Below are positions 42,922 to 51,267 of a stretch of DNA of 64,000 bases, one piece after another (within the stretch, counting starts at the first letter, position 1; each line of letters starts with the position of its first letter). Origin of the DNA: Cetobacterium sp050033475. GTDB lineage: Bacteria; Fusobacteriota; Fusobacteriia; Fusobacteriales; Fusobacteriaceae. The DNA lies in assembly GCF_050033475.1 (NCBI RefSeq), contig NZ_CP188319.1:1612001-1676000 (forward strand). Direction: 5' to 3'. The position numbers and the translations under genes are program-made. The notes under the pieces are model-generated. The model was not told the origin of the DNA. It saw only the letters and a program-made list of their open reading frames with translations, and ran no database searches.

Positions 42922-43734
42922 TCATATTTCAAAAACTTTTCCTGCGGATAATTTTTGAACATTTTTTAATTTTATTTTTAAATAACTTCTAAATAATTTT
43001 CCAGTACAGTGACCAAGTATCAACTGCTTTACATTTTTTTCCTTTAGACTTCTAGCAAATTCACTACTCTGTCCTAAATTATATATTTTAGATCTTGTGT
43101 GTAGCCCTCCTATTACTCCCTCTATCTCAGTAATATTAAAAACTTCCTTCACCCTATCAATAACTTCTAAAATATTACAATGGGCACATCCTGTAAATAT
43201 ATAATATTTACCCTCCTCCCTAATAATTAAAAACATTTCATGAACAAAATCATCCACCAACATATCATCTAAATATTTTTTATAAAATTTATTTTTCTTG
43301 CTCTTCTCCTTTGTTACCGATAGCAAATAAATATTTTCATCTATTTCCACAGGAACATCCCTAGTATTTTTTACCTTATGTCCCATTTGAGCCCTAGAAA
43401 TAACCAAATCACTTGGACTTATCTCCTTAGTTACACCAAATTTTTTATAATAGAAAGTTCCAATGGAATAGGCCGATATATACACCTTTTCCCTAATAAG
43501 ATTGTGATTTAAATGTAGTAATCCTCCCATGTGATCATAATGTCCATGGGAAATAAAAATATAATCCACATCCTCTATTTTTCCATTGAGTTTTTTTAAG
43601 GAATCAAGAAAAATATCACTTTGACCTAAATCAAAGATAATCTTTTTTTCTCCACTTTCTATATATAAACTTAACCCATGCTCACAAGAAAAATTTTTTT
43701 CTGAACTGTTGTCTACTAATACTGAAACCTTCAA
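42922..43734 (-). CDS. MBL-fold metallohydrolase
   Basis: A 270-residue metallo-beta-lactamase-fold hydrolase. The metal motif is ISHGHYDHMGGL (HxHxDH, about 60-72), with a further His in GCAHCNI (about 179), an Asp region in GGLHTRS and a C-terminal LGHCTG. Similar proteins are often annotated as relatives of the RFA-P synthase-like group, but the substrate is unknown. The start is TTG at 43734 with GGGGGTGG upstream. It follows the MORN, VTC and DUF4956 genes but has a 78-bp gap before it, so it may be transcribed separately. Confidence 0.82.
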   Translation of the reverse strand: MKVSVLVDNSSEKNFSCEHGLSLYIESGEKKIIFDLGQSDIFLDSLKKLNGKIEDVDYIFISHGHYDHMGGLLHLNHNLIREKVYISAYSIGTFYYKKFGVTKEISPSDLVISRAQMGHKVKNTRDVPVEIDENIYLLSVTKEKSKKNKFYKKYLDDMLVDDFVHEMFLIIREEGKYYIFTGCAHCNILEVIDRVKEVFNITEIEGVIGGLHTRSKIYNLGQSSEFARSLKEKNVKQLILGHCTGKLFRSYLKIKLKNVQKLSAGKVFEI

Positions 43735-43812
43735 TTTTCCACCCCCGAAAATATCCCTATATATATTGTTATACTTCCAAAGAGTTTTTAAAACAAGATT
43801 AATAATTAATTA

Positions 43813-44244
43813 TTATTTTCTAATTCCATTTTCATAGGTTCCTATAAAGACTATTTCCCCATCTGGAGAATAAATTTTTACCTCTCCATGAAGCTTTCCT
43901 TCCTTAAATTCTCCCACTGCATAAAGAATTCCATCCTTAGTATATAATTTTCCAGACCCTTCAGGAGTTCCCCCTTGAAAGTTTCCTTCGTACATTATAT
44001 TTCCATTGATATAATATTTTTTTCCTCTGCCCTCATAGGTATTATTTATAAAATCTCCCTCATAGGCCTTTACTCCGTTTTCAAAATATTCAATTCCAAA
44101 TCCATGACATAGATTTTCTTGGAAATCTCCCTCATAGGCAACATTTCCATTTCTATGGAACATCTTACCTTCCCCATGCCACTTATTATCTATTGTATCT
44201 CCGCTATATATTAAATAATTATTCTCATCATATACTTTTACCAT
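43813..44244 (-). CDS. MORN-repeat protein
   Basis: A 143-residue protein built of about six MORN-like repeats (for example HGEGKMFHRNGNVAYEGDF, HGFGIEYFENGVKAYEGDF, EGRGKKYYINGNIMYEGNF), each a beta-hairpin unit of 21-23 residues. No signal peptide is present. In Fusobacteria such repeat proteins are common and of mostly unknown function. The ATG at 44244 has AAGGAG 6 bases upstream. It follows the VTC-domain gene in the same operon. Confidence 0.88.
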   Translation of the reverse strand: MVKVYDENNYLIYSGDTIDNKWHGEGKMFHRNGNVAYEGDFQENLCHGFGIEYFENGVKAYEGDFINNTYEGRGKKYYINGNIMYEGNFQGGTPEGSGKLYTKDGILYAVGEFKEGKLHGEVKIYSPDGEIVFIGTYENGIRK

Positions 44245-44268
44245 TTCTTTCTCCTTCAAATCTTAACC

Positions 44269-44970
44269 TTATAATGTTGTTAGCATCAATCTAGAACGTC
44301 TGTATTTACTACAAGGTTTACCTATTTTTTCTACCTCATTTAAAGCATTTTCTAAAATTTCAGGCATTTCATTTTCCACTTTTATTTCTAAAACATTCTC
44401 TCCAATTGAAGATAGATTATACAGTGGTAAATTTTCATCAAATATATTAAATTCATAATTATTGTATGTTATATTTGAATCTATTGTTACCCTTATTCCA
44501 AAGGCTCTTGAATCAAAGGCTTTTCTATGGTAATTAATTACTGTCACTGGACGATATTTCTCCTCTGTCATAATTTGATAAATTTCCTCAGCCACAGGTC
44601 CCTCATATTTCTTTAAAACTTCGTAATTTCCATTTATAATTTCAATTCCATCATCTCTTTTTATTTTTAAAGATGACTTCTGTTGATTCTCTCCATTTTT
44701 TCTTTTTATTTCTAATTTAGCTGTTTTATCCATAGGGGTATAGATTCTCAACCTAATTCCTTTTCTCACAGTGGCACTTTCTAATTTATCAATGTAATCT
44801 TGATTTTTTTCATTATCAAAATATAAACTTCTCACATTGTAGTATCCCTTTTCCCCATAGGTGTCCTCTGTTAATATTTTTTTCAAATTTTCAATCAAAT
44901 AAAGTTTCCCAGCCACAGAAATTAAATGCTTAGTTTCTACTCTTTTTACATCTAAAGCGTGTTTCTTCAT
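44269..44970 (-). CDS. VTC-domain protein, candidate polyphosphate polymerase
   Basis: A 233-residue protein with a VTC (CYTH-like) tunnel domain. The visible features are KRVETKHLIS at the start, SLYFDNEKNQDYIDKL, a RKGIRLRIY strand with basic residues for phosphate, AKLEIKRKNG, VTINYHRKAF-type strand (INYHRKAFDS) and a terminal LEIKVE followed by CSKYRRSR. Eukaryotic VTC4 makes polyphosphate; bacterial relatives paired with DUF4956 membrane proteins are suspected to do the same. The next gene upstream encodes such a DUF4956 protein. Confidence 0.85.
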   Translation of the reverse strand: MKKHALDVKRVETKHLISVAGKLYLIENLKKILTEDTYGEKGYYNVRSLYFDNEKNQDYIDKLESATVRKGIRLRIYTPMDKTAKLEIKRKNGENQQKSSLKIKRDDGIEIINGNYEVLKKYEGPVAEEIYQIMTEEKYRPVTVINYHRKAFDSRAFGIRVTIDSNITYNNYEFNIFDENLPLYNLSSIGENVLEIKVENEMPEILENALNEVEKIGKPCSKYRRSRLMLTTL

Positions 44971-45006
44971 TACTTATTCTCCTTCTTTCTCCCCTTTAAA
45001 ACAAAA

Positions 45007-45645
45007 CTAAATAAATTTAACGAAATCAACTTCGATTCCCTCTAAAATTTTCTCCTTTAACTTTACAACATCTTTTTTCTTTACCTTAAGATGATATATG
45101 TATTCCTTATAATCCTCTTTTTCTTCCTTTGAAGAAAGCTTAAATTCCTTACAATGTTTTTCTAAAATTTCTTCTAATTTTTCTTCCTTTATTTTACTTC
45201 CCCTTACAACCATTAAACTCACATTTTCAAACTTTATAAAATGTCTATTTAAAATAATTAAAGTTACAGAAATCAATATGGAATATAAAAATCCTAGAAA
45301 ATAACTTTGAGTTCCTATGGATACCCCAATTCCAATAGCCCAAAGTATAAATGCCACATCTCTATAGTCCTTTAGTTTTACTCTAAAACGAACCACAGAA
45401 ATAACTCCCAATAATCCCACAGAGGTTGCCACATTATTTTTTATAAGTGTCATTATCATTGTTGTTATAAAAACTGTTATTAGAAGATTAATATTAAATT
45501 TAACCTTATATCCACCATCTCTATATACAGCCTTATAAGTAACAAATAATAAAGTTCCCAATATAATCACACCTACCACCGATTGCAATGCTCTAATGTA
45601 GGTTATTGGTGCCTCATAGGTAATAAATTCATTAAAATTTAAAAT
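45007..45645 (-). CDS. DUF4956 membrane protein
   Basis: A protein of about 213 residues with four to five membrane helices in the first 130 residues and a soluble C-terminal domain (about 135-213). The loop SVGLLGVISVVRFRVKLKDYRD (partly quoted: GVISVVRFR) is characteristic of DUF4956. No ATG lies near the front of the frame. The best ribosome site (GGGGAGG, 45659-45653) points to an ATT codon at 45645-45643; a TTG at 45663 overlaps that site's own position and has none. It probably forms a membrane complex with the VTC protein. Confidence 0.75.
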   Translation of the reverse strand: MLNFNEFITYEAPITYIRALQSVVGVIILGTLLFVTYKAVYRDGGYKVKFNINLLITVFITTMIMTLIKNNVATSVGLLGVISVVRFRVKLKDYRDVAFILWAIGIGVSIGTQSYFLGFLYSILISVTLIILNRHFIKFENVSLMVVRGSKIKEEKLEEILEKHCKEFKLSSKEEKEDYKEYIYHLKVKKKDVVKLKEKILEGIEVDFVKFI

Positions 45646-45750
45646 AAAATTACCTCCCCTCAAAATGTTAATTTTGTTAAAAATGTTAAAAAAGTATTTT
45701 TTAAGTATACCTTACAAGTATTATTAAATCCACTTTTTTTATTTCCCTTA

Positions 45751-45792
45751 AAAAATTAAAAGAAGTCCTAGATTAACCAATCTAGAACTTCC
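45751..45792 (-). terminator. Terminator after HAD phosphatase gene
   Basis: GAAGTcCTAGATT/AATCTAGaACTTC stem with one mismatch (45763-45792), followed on the minus strand by a T-rich run. Confidence 0.8.
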
Positions 45793-45822
45793 CTTGCTCT
45801 TTAAAATCCTGTACTATTTATT

Positions 45823-46620
45823 TTATAAAAATTTCTTTGCTAAATAATTTGCCACACCATTTTCATCATTGGTATCAATAACTTCGTTTTCAGGTAAAGC
45901 TTCCACAAGTCTATAATTTCCATTTCCCATTATAAGACCCTTTCCAACTCCCTTTAACATTTCATAGTCATTAAGTCCATCTCCGAAGGCCATAGCTTCT
46001 TCCATTTTAATTCCTAATTTACCTAAAACTTCCTCTATTGCCGTAGCCTTAGATACTCCTCTATTCATAATTTCTAGACAAGTTCCTAGAGATAGGGTAA
46101 CATTTAATTTCCCCTTGAATTTTGTTATAAATTCCTCCTCTAGCTCTCTTATTTTTTCCTCATTCTCACAGATATAGAAGAATTTCATTATATCTTCATT
46201 TTTAATCTCTGAAAATGGTCTAATTATATGAGTAAATCCAGATTCCTTATGAAATTCCTGAGCCTCATCTAATATTTTTTCAGCACACCAAGAATCCTTT
46301 AAATAAATATTCTTATGGATCTCATTGTCAATATTTGTATCTATAATTTCCTCTGCTATTTTCTTAGGAATACAACGACTTATTAATATATTACTATCTT
46401 CATCATGTACCATAGCTCCATTGGAAGTTATCATATAACTATTTAATCCCAATTGATCCTTAAAAAATTTTGCATCTTCATAGTGTCTTCCTGTTGCTAT
46501 GAATACCTTTATTCCCTTATCCTTAATTTTTCCAATTACTTCCTTTGTATATTCTGAAATCATATGATCAGAATTCAAAAGAGTCCCATCTAAATCACAT
46601 ATTACTGCCTTGTATCCCAT
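45823..46620 (-). CDS. Cof-type HAD phosphatase
   Basis: A 265-residue HAD-superfamily phosphatase of the Cof/YidA group, acting on unknown sugar phosphates or cofactors. Motif I is CDLDGTLLNS (Asp nucleophile at about 9), motif II is FIATGRH, and motifs III and IV are KATAIEEVL and AFGDGLNDYEML. The C2-type cap lies between motifs II and III. It follows the outer-membrane protein gene by 17 bases and ends at a terminator. Confidence 0.93.
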   Translation of the reverse strand: MGYKAVICDLDGTLLNSDHMISEYTKEVIGKIKDKGIKVFIATGRHYEDAKFFKDQLGLNSYMITSNGAMVHDEDSNILISRCIPKKIAEEIIDTNIDNEIHKNIYLKDSWCAEKILDEAQEFHKESGFTHIIRPFSEIKNEDIMKFFYICENEEKIRELEEEFITKFKGKLNVTLSLGTCLEIMNRGVSKATAIEEVLGKLGIKMEEAMAFGDGLNDYEMLKGVGKGLIMGNGNYRLVEALPENEVIDTNDENGVANYLAKKFL

Positions 46621-46637
46621 TTTTTTCTCCTCACCAA

Positions 46638-47474
46638 TTAAAAGTAATATTTAGCTCCTATTCCAACGGAATAAATTACATCATTTTCCACAATTGGAGA
46701 ATCTGTAATTTCGCTAGAATATTTTTCTGCTCCTAAAAATGCTGTTAAAGCTATTCTGTCTGTGAATCTATACTCTCCAACTAAACTTGCTCCATAGGAA
46801 TAAGCTGCATCTGGAGTGTAAGAACTTCTTAACTTATAATTTCCAGGTCTATTTATATAAGTTTCACTGGAATCTACTCCAAAGTAATAGTCTGTAAAGT
46901 CTGATGAATAATACATCAAATGCACTGAAGGAACAATTACAAATTTAGGCATAACTTCATAGGCCTTATAAAGTCCCACTCTTCCCTTGGCTCCATGCTC
47001 TCCAGCACTGACTGCAATTCCAGTTTTCATTCCATCTAAAGGTGTATTTATGTCCATTCTTACTCCGAACATAGCTTGATATTCCCTATCATCTATATTA
47101 TTATATCCTGAACCTAAATCACTTCCTTTTACTTTAAATCCACCTAGGGGATTTAAAAATACTGACATAGTAAAATTATCATTTTCTAAAACTCCATATC
47201 CTATATCAGTTCCCTTAACATAAAAATCTCCATACTGTATATCTAAAAGTGGTACTGGATAATTTTTATCTCCAACACCCTTATATAAACTTTTATATCT
47301 TCCAATTCCTAGCCCTACACCAAAACTGTTTCCACCAAAATTATAATCAGATTCATAGGTATTATCCATCTGAACTTGATCTCCAGTTGATTCATTTATA
47401 TCATAATCATCTGCCATGGCTGCCACCGATAATAGGGACATGATTCCCATTGCCAATAATAAAAACTTTTTCAT
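46638..47474 (-). CDS. MipA/OmpV family outer-membrane protein
   Basis: A 278-residue protein with a signal peptide (about 1-21, cleavage after AMA) and a beta-barrel pattern of alternating hydrophobic strands, ending GIGAKYYF with the terminal Phe used by the BAM machinery. Features like FGVGLGIGRYKSLYKG and GVRMDINTPLDG match the MipA/OmpV group. The ATG at 47474 has GGGAGGG upstream. It shows the cell has an outer membrane. A role as a porin or scaffold is unknown. Confidence 0.85.
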   Translation of the reverse strand: MKKFLLLAMGIMSLLSVAAMADDYDINESTGDQVQMDNTYESDYNFGGNSFGVGLGIGRYKSLYKGVGDKNYPVPLLDIQYGDFYVKGTDIGYGVLENDNFTMSVFLNPLGGFKVKGSDLGSGYNNIDDREYQAMFGVRMDINTPLDGMKTGIAVSAGEHGAKGRVGLYKAYEVMPKFVIVPSVHLMYYSSDFTDYYFGVDSSETYINRPGNYKLRSSYTPDAAYSYGASLVGEYRFTDRIALTAFLGAEKYSSEITDSPIVENDVIYSVGIGAKYYF

Positions 47475-47513
47475 TATATACCCTCCCATGTTTTTATTTT
47501 ATTGCTTTATATT

Positions 47514-49307
47514 TTATCCATGTCTCTGTTCTCTTTTGATTTTTATAAAATTATATTTTCCACTAACTTTTCTTTTGTAGTTAAACATATTATTCGTAGG
47601 AAATATTCCAATTCTTCTTATTTCATATAAATCTTCAGAAAAAATAAGTGAACCTGAATCTGTTGCCACAGCAAAATCATATCCTACTCTTTTTGGTATT
47701 TTTTTAACATCCTCATCTAAATCTCCATAGGGATAAGCAAAGGAAATTAATTTTTCTCCCAATCTCTCCTCCAAGATTTCCTTAGATTTTATTATTTCTT
47801 CCTCAGCTTCCTCTGAAGAAATTTTACTCAATCTTGGATGGGTTTTTGTATGTCCTCCAAATTCAATTCCATATTTTCTCATTTCCTTCAGTTGTTCTAA
47901 ATTCATAAGTTGGAATTTTTTTTCTGGATTCTCTGGTACATCCACATCCCATTTATTGTAATCTAAATCTGAAACTAAATATACAATACATTTATATCCA
48001 TATTTTTTTAAAATTGGAAGAGCATTCTCATAATTATCCACATAACCATCATCAAAGGTTAACATTATCCATTTATTTTCCCTATCAAATCTTTTTTTAT
48101 AATTATTATTCAACAGATCTTCAAAGGTAACCGTAGTATATCCTTGAGATTTTAAATATGCCATTTGTTTATCAAAGTTTTCAATGGTAACATGGGTTCC
48201 ATGAACTCCACCTTCACTTTCATCTTTTATAACCTTGTGATACATAATAACTGGCATTTCCCATTTTCTTTTTTCTACAATTAATCTTTCATAGGTTAAC
48301 TCTATATTTCTAACTATATTTTCCAGAGAAAACTCAGCAATCATTCTTTCCCTAAGAGCCAATAATTCCTCCTGAGGTAAATCCATGGCCATATCCACTT
48401 CCCTTGGAATATCTGCCCAATGGAATTCATCTCTATTTTCCTCATTGATATCTCCAAAGTTTGATGCCAATCCTCTATCAATTTTTTCCAGTGTCATAAG
48501 TCCCACTGAACTAGCTTCTCCTATGGCTATGGTCGGTTTTCCACAAAGAATTCCTTCCACGGCAACTCTTCCTGCTCCAATTACCACATGGGATTTTCCA
48601 ATTTCATCCTTTACATTGTTAATATATCCAAGAAAATTTACCCTATCTTCAAACTGTTTAAATCTAGATGGAATATCCTTTCCACCTATAACTTGAAGTT
48701 GTAAGTCTCCTCTTTTATACAACATTTCTAAAAGTTTATATGTTACATCTCCCTTTGGTCCTGAAAGTCTTCCAATTATAGAAATTATTTTTTTATCCTG
48801 ACTCTTTTCAGACTTTCCAATAAAATTATAATGTTCTGAATCAATTGGATTTCTTAAAACTTTTATTTTCTTTTCACTTACTCCTAAGTCTCTTACCACA
48901 TGATTTTTTATATTTTCACACACCGCCAGGGAATAGTCACCAAACCCCTTAATAATTTTTCTACTCAAATGTACAGGTTGTCTTCCATGAATAGTTGTTA
49001 TTAAAGGAATTCCTGCTATTTTACATGCAATGGCACAACTCCAAGCAGAAGCTCTAGAGTGAGCATGGATAATATGAATATCCTTCTCTCTAATTATTTT
49101 CAATAGTGCTTTAACATGACCTATTCTATCCTTGAAAGATCTTTTGTTAAATTCTATTTTAAAATATTGTGCCTTTGTTGCCTTTGTCAAAGTGTCTGAA
49201 ACTATATATACCCTATTGCCACCTTTTATAAGTTCGTCGCTTAGGGTCGTCCCATAGACCTCAGCTCCTGTTACCTCCAATTGAGACAGAGCCATAAGTA
49301 TATTCAT
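47514..49307 (-). CDS. Fusion of GT4 glycosyltransferase and polysaccharide deacetylase
   Basis: A 597-residue two-domain protein. Residues about 1-340 are a GT-B fold glycosyltransferase: NILMALSQLEVTGAEVY at the start, HIIHAHSRASAW, a KIKVLRNPID hinge, GRLSGPKGD and the donor-site GAGRVAVEGILCGKPTIAIGE. Residues about 350-590 are a NodB-type deacetylase with LTFDDGYVDN (metal Asp), GGHTKTHPRLS (metal His pair) and AYPYGD. It could add and then deacetylate a sugar in a surface glycan. No signal peptide is present, so the action is on the cytoplasmic face. Confidence 0.9.
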   Translation of the reverse strand: MNILMALSQLEVTGAEVYGTTLSDELIKGGNRVYIVSDTLTKATKAQYFKIEFNKRSFKDRIGHVKALLKIIREKDIHIIHAHSRASAWSCAIACKIAGIPLITTIHGRQPVHLSRKIIKGFGDYSLAVCENIKNHVVRDLGVSEKKIKVLRNPIDSEHYNFIGKSEKSQDKKIISIIGRLSGPKGDVTYKLLEMLYKRGDLQLQVIGGKDIPSRFKQFEDRVNFLGYINNVKDEIGKSHVVIGAGRVAVEGILCGKPTIAIGEASSVGLMTLEKIDRGLASNFGDINEENRDEFHWADIPREVDMAMDLPQEELLALRERMIAEFSLENIVRNIELTYERLIVEKRKWEMPVIMYHKVIKDESEGGVHGTHVTIENFDKQMAYLKSQGYTTVTFEDLLNNNYKKRFDRENKWIMLTFDDGYVDNYENALPILKKYGYKCIVYLVSDLDYNKWDVDVPENPEKKFQLMNLEQLKEMRKYGIEFGGHTKTHPRLSKISSEEAEEEIIKSKEILEERLGEKLISFAYPYGDLDEDVKKIPKRVGYDFAVATDSGSLIFSEDLYEIRRIGIFPTNNMFNYKRKVSGKYNFIKIKREQRHG

Positions 49308-49325
49308 ACGATTAATTCTCTCCTT

Positions 49326-50441
49326 TTATTTTAAATTCTCAGGATTTAAACCTTCCAATTCTGGTATCTGGAAAATTCCATCCTTTCTTATTAATACATC
49401 ATCAAACCAAATCTCTCCTCCACCGAAATCTGTTCTTTGAATAAGAACTAAATCCCAATGTATTGAAGATTTATTTCCGTTATTTGCCTTTTCATAGGCC
49501 TGTCCCGGTGTAAAGTGTATACTTCCTGCTATTTTCTCATCAAACAGTGTATCCTTCATAGGTTTTAAAATATATGGATTTACACCTATTGCAAATTCTC
49601 CAATATATCTTGCTCCCTCATCTGCATCTAAAATTTCATTTAATCTCTTGGTATTATTTGAAGTTGCCTCAACTATTTTTCCATCCTTAAAAGTAAATTT
49701 AATATTTTCAAATGTACTTCCTTGATATACAGATGGAGTGTTATAGCTAATAGTTCCATTGATGCTATTTCTTACTGGAGCTGTATATACTTCTCCATCA
49801 GGAATATTTCTTAATCCACAACATTTAACCGCTGGAATATCCTTTATTGAGAAGGAAATATCTGTTCCAGGTCCTGTTATTCTAACTTTATCTGTTTTAT
49901 TTAATAATGTCACTAGGTTATCCATCTCTCTAGACATTTTTGAATAATCTAAATTACAAACATTGAAATAGAAATCTTCAAAATTTTCTAGGGAAGTATT
50001 TGCCAATTGTGCCATGGAATTATTTGGATATCTTAAAACAACCCATTTAGTATTATTAACTCTTTCCTTTAAATGTACAGGTTGCATAAATAAATCCATA
50101 TACATTTTCATTTTTTCACTTTCCACATCTGAAAGTTCAGAAATATTTTCTGCCCCTCTGATTCCTATATAGGCATCCATGTCCTTCATTCTTTCAAGTT
50201 CATATTTTGCCATTAACTTCATTTGTTCCTCTGAAGTTCCCTTCAATATTGCTCTTAATACTCCTTGATCCTTAACAGTTACAAAGGGATATGCACCTGC
50301 AGCATAGGCTTCCTTTACCAGTGCCTTTGCTAAATTTTTTGTATCTTCTCCTATACATTCGATTAATACCTTCTGACCTTTTTCCATTCTACATGAATAA
50401 TTTATAAGATTTTTTGCTAAAACTTCAATTCTTTGGTCCAT
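49326..50441 (-). CDS. M29-family aminopeptidase
   Basis: A 371-residue metallo-aminopeptidase of the thermophilic AmpS/AmpT type. It has the QRIEVLAKNLINYSCRMEKGQKVLIEC start, the metal-binding Glu in ADEGARYIGEFAIGVNP, His in SSIHWDLVL and the Asp pair in RTDFGGGEIWFDD. The enzyme releases N-terminal residues in the cytoplasm. The ATG at 50441 is preferred over one at 50486, since GGAGGGG precedes it and the promoter would start transcription near 50471. Confidence 0.92.
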   Translation of the reverse strand: MDQRIEVLAKNLINYSCRMEKGQKVLIECIGEDTKNLAKALVKEAYAAGAYPFVTVKDQGVLRAILKGTSEEQMKLMAKYELERMKDMDAYIGIRGAENISELSDVESEKMKMYMDLFMQPVHLKERVNNTKWVVLRYPNNSMAQLANTSLENFEDFYFNVCNLDYSKMSREMDNLVTLLNKTDKVRITGPGTDISFSIKDIPAVKCCGLRNIPDGEVYTAPVRNSINGTISYNTPSVYQGSTFENIKFTFKDGKIVEATSNNTKRLNEILDADEGARYIGEFAIGVNPYILKPMKDTLFDEKIAGSIHFTPGQAYEKANNGNKSSIHWDLVLIQRTDFGGGEIWFDDVLIRKDGIFQIPELEGLNPENLK

Positions 50442-50477
50442 CAATATCCCCTCCAATTTTTTTGTATTCTTAAGACC

Positions 50478-50506
50478 ATTATACAATATTTTGGAACTTT
50501 TGAAAA
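50478..50506 (-). promoter_or_regulatory. Promoter of aminopeptidase gene
   Basis: Minus-strand -10 TATAAT (50483-50478) with a -35 TTTTCA (50506-50501) at 17 bases. Confidence 0.6.
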
Positions 50507-50527
50507 TCTATACCAAAAAAAAATAAT

Positions 50528-50556
50528 TTGACATTTGAAATTCTTGAGTATATAAT
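50528..50556 (+). promoter_or_regulatory. Promoter of riboflavin operon
   Basis: TTGACA (50528-50533), 17-base spacer, TATAAT (50551-50556). The transcript would begin about 30 bases before the FMN aptamer. Confidence 0.85.
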
Positions 50557-50591
50557 CCAATTATAAAAAAAATAATAAAAAGTTTTGATGA

Positions 50592-50706
50592 ACTTCAGGG
50601 CAGGGTGAGCGTTAAGCAATTCCCGACCGGCGGTAAAGTCCGCGAAGCCGATTGGCTTGATCTGGTGAAATTCCAGAACCGACAGTATAGTCTGGATGGA
50701 AGAAGT
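50592..50706 (+). ncRNA. FMN riboswitch (RFN element)
   Basis: The aptamer is closed by ACTTC/GAAGT. It carries the conserved cores AGGGCAGGGTGA, the ATTCCCGACCGGCGGTAAAG segment, CCGCGAAGCC, GGTGAAATTCCAGAACCGAC and AGTCTGGATGG of the FMN-binding family. It would shut the riboflavin operon off when FMN is plentiful. Confidence 0.97.
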
Positions 50707-50734
50707 GTTTTTTTAATATACTTTTGTATTTCAC

Positions 50735-50761
50735 GCCCGAAGTCTCTCTTCGGCTTTTTTT
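50735..50761 (+). terminator. Riboswitch-controlled terminator
   Basis: CCGAAG-TCTCT-CTTCGG hairpin followed by seven T residues, 30 bases past the FMN aptamer and just before ribH: the expression platform for premature termination. Confidence 0.9.
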
Positions 50762-50790
50762 ATTTCTAAAAAAATTCCAGGAGGACGATT

Positions 50791-51255
50791 ATGGTTAAGT
50801 TTTATGAAGGAAATTTTGTAGGTAAGGATTTAAAAATAGGTATTGTTTGTGCTAGATTCAATGAATTTATCGTTTCAAAATTATTAGGTGGAGCCACAGA
50901 TGCCTTAAAAAGACATGAGGTTTCTGAAGAAAATATTCATGTGGCTTGGGTTCCAGGAGCATATGAGATTCCTTTAATTGCTAAAAAAATGGTGGAAAGT
51001 AAAAAATATGATGCTGTTATAACTCTAGGAGCTGTAATCCGTGGAGCTACTCCTCACTTCGATTATGTTTGTGCTGAGGTTTCTAAGGGAGTTGCCTCTG
51101 TTTCTCTAGAGGCTGGAGTTCCTGTTATATTCGGAGTTTTAACTGTTAATTCCATTGAAGAAGCCATTGAAAGAGCTGGAACAAAGGCCGGAAACAAAGG
51201 ATTTGAAGCTGGAGTTTCTGCCATTGAAATGGTAAATTTAATGAAACAATTCTAG
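50791..51255 (+). CDS. ribH: 6,7-dimethyl-8-ribityllumazine synthase
   Basis: A 154-residue lumazine synthase, which condenses 5-amino-6-ribitylamino-uracil with 3,4-dihydroxy-2-butanone 4-phosphate. It shows the substrate-site stretches CARFNEFI, WVPGAYEIP, GAVIRGATPHFDYVC (with the catalytic His) and FGVLTVNSIEEA. Length is normal for the family. It is the first gene of the operon, behind the FMN riboswitch, with AGGAGG before its ATG. Confidence 0.97.
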   Translation: MVKFYEGNFVGKDLKIGIVCARFNEFIVSKLLGGATDALKRHEVSEENIHVAWVPGAYEIPLIAKKMVESKKYDAVITLGAVIRGATPHFDYVCAEVSKGVASVSLEAGVPVIFGVLTVNSIEEAIERAGTKAGNKGFEAGVSAIEMVNLMKQF

Positions 51256-51267
51256 TAGGTGCATACC

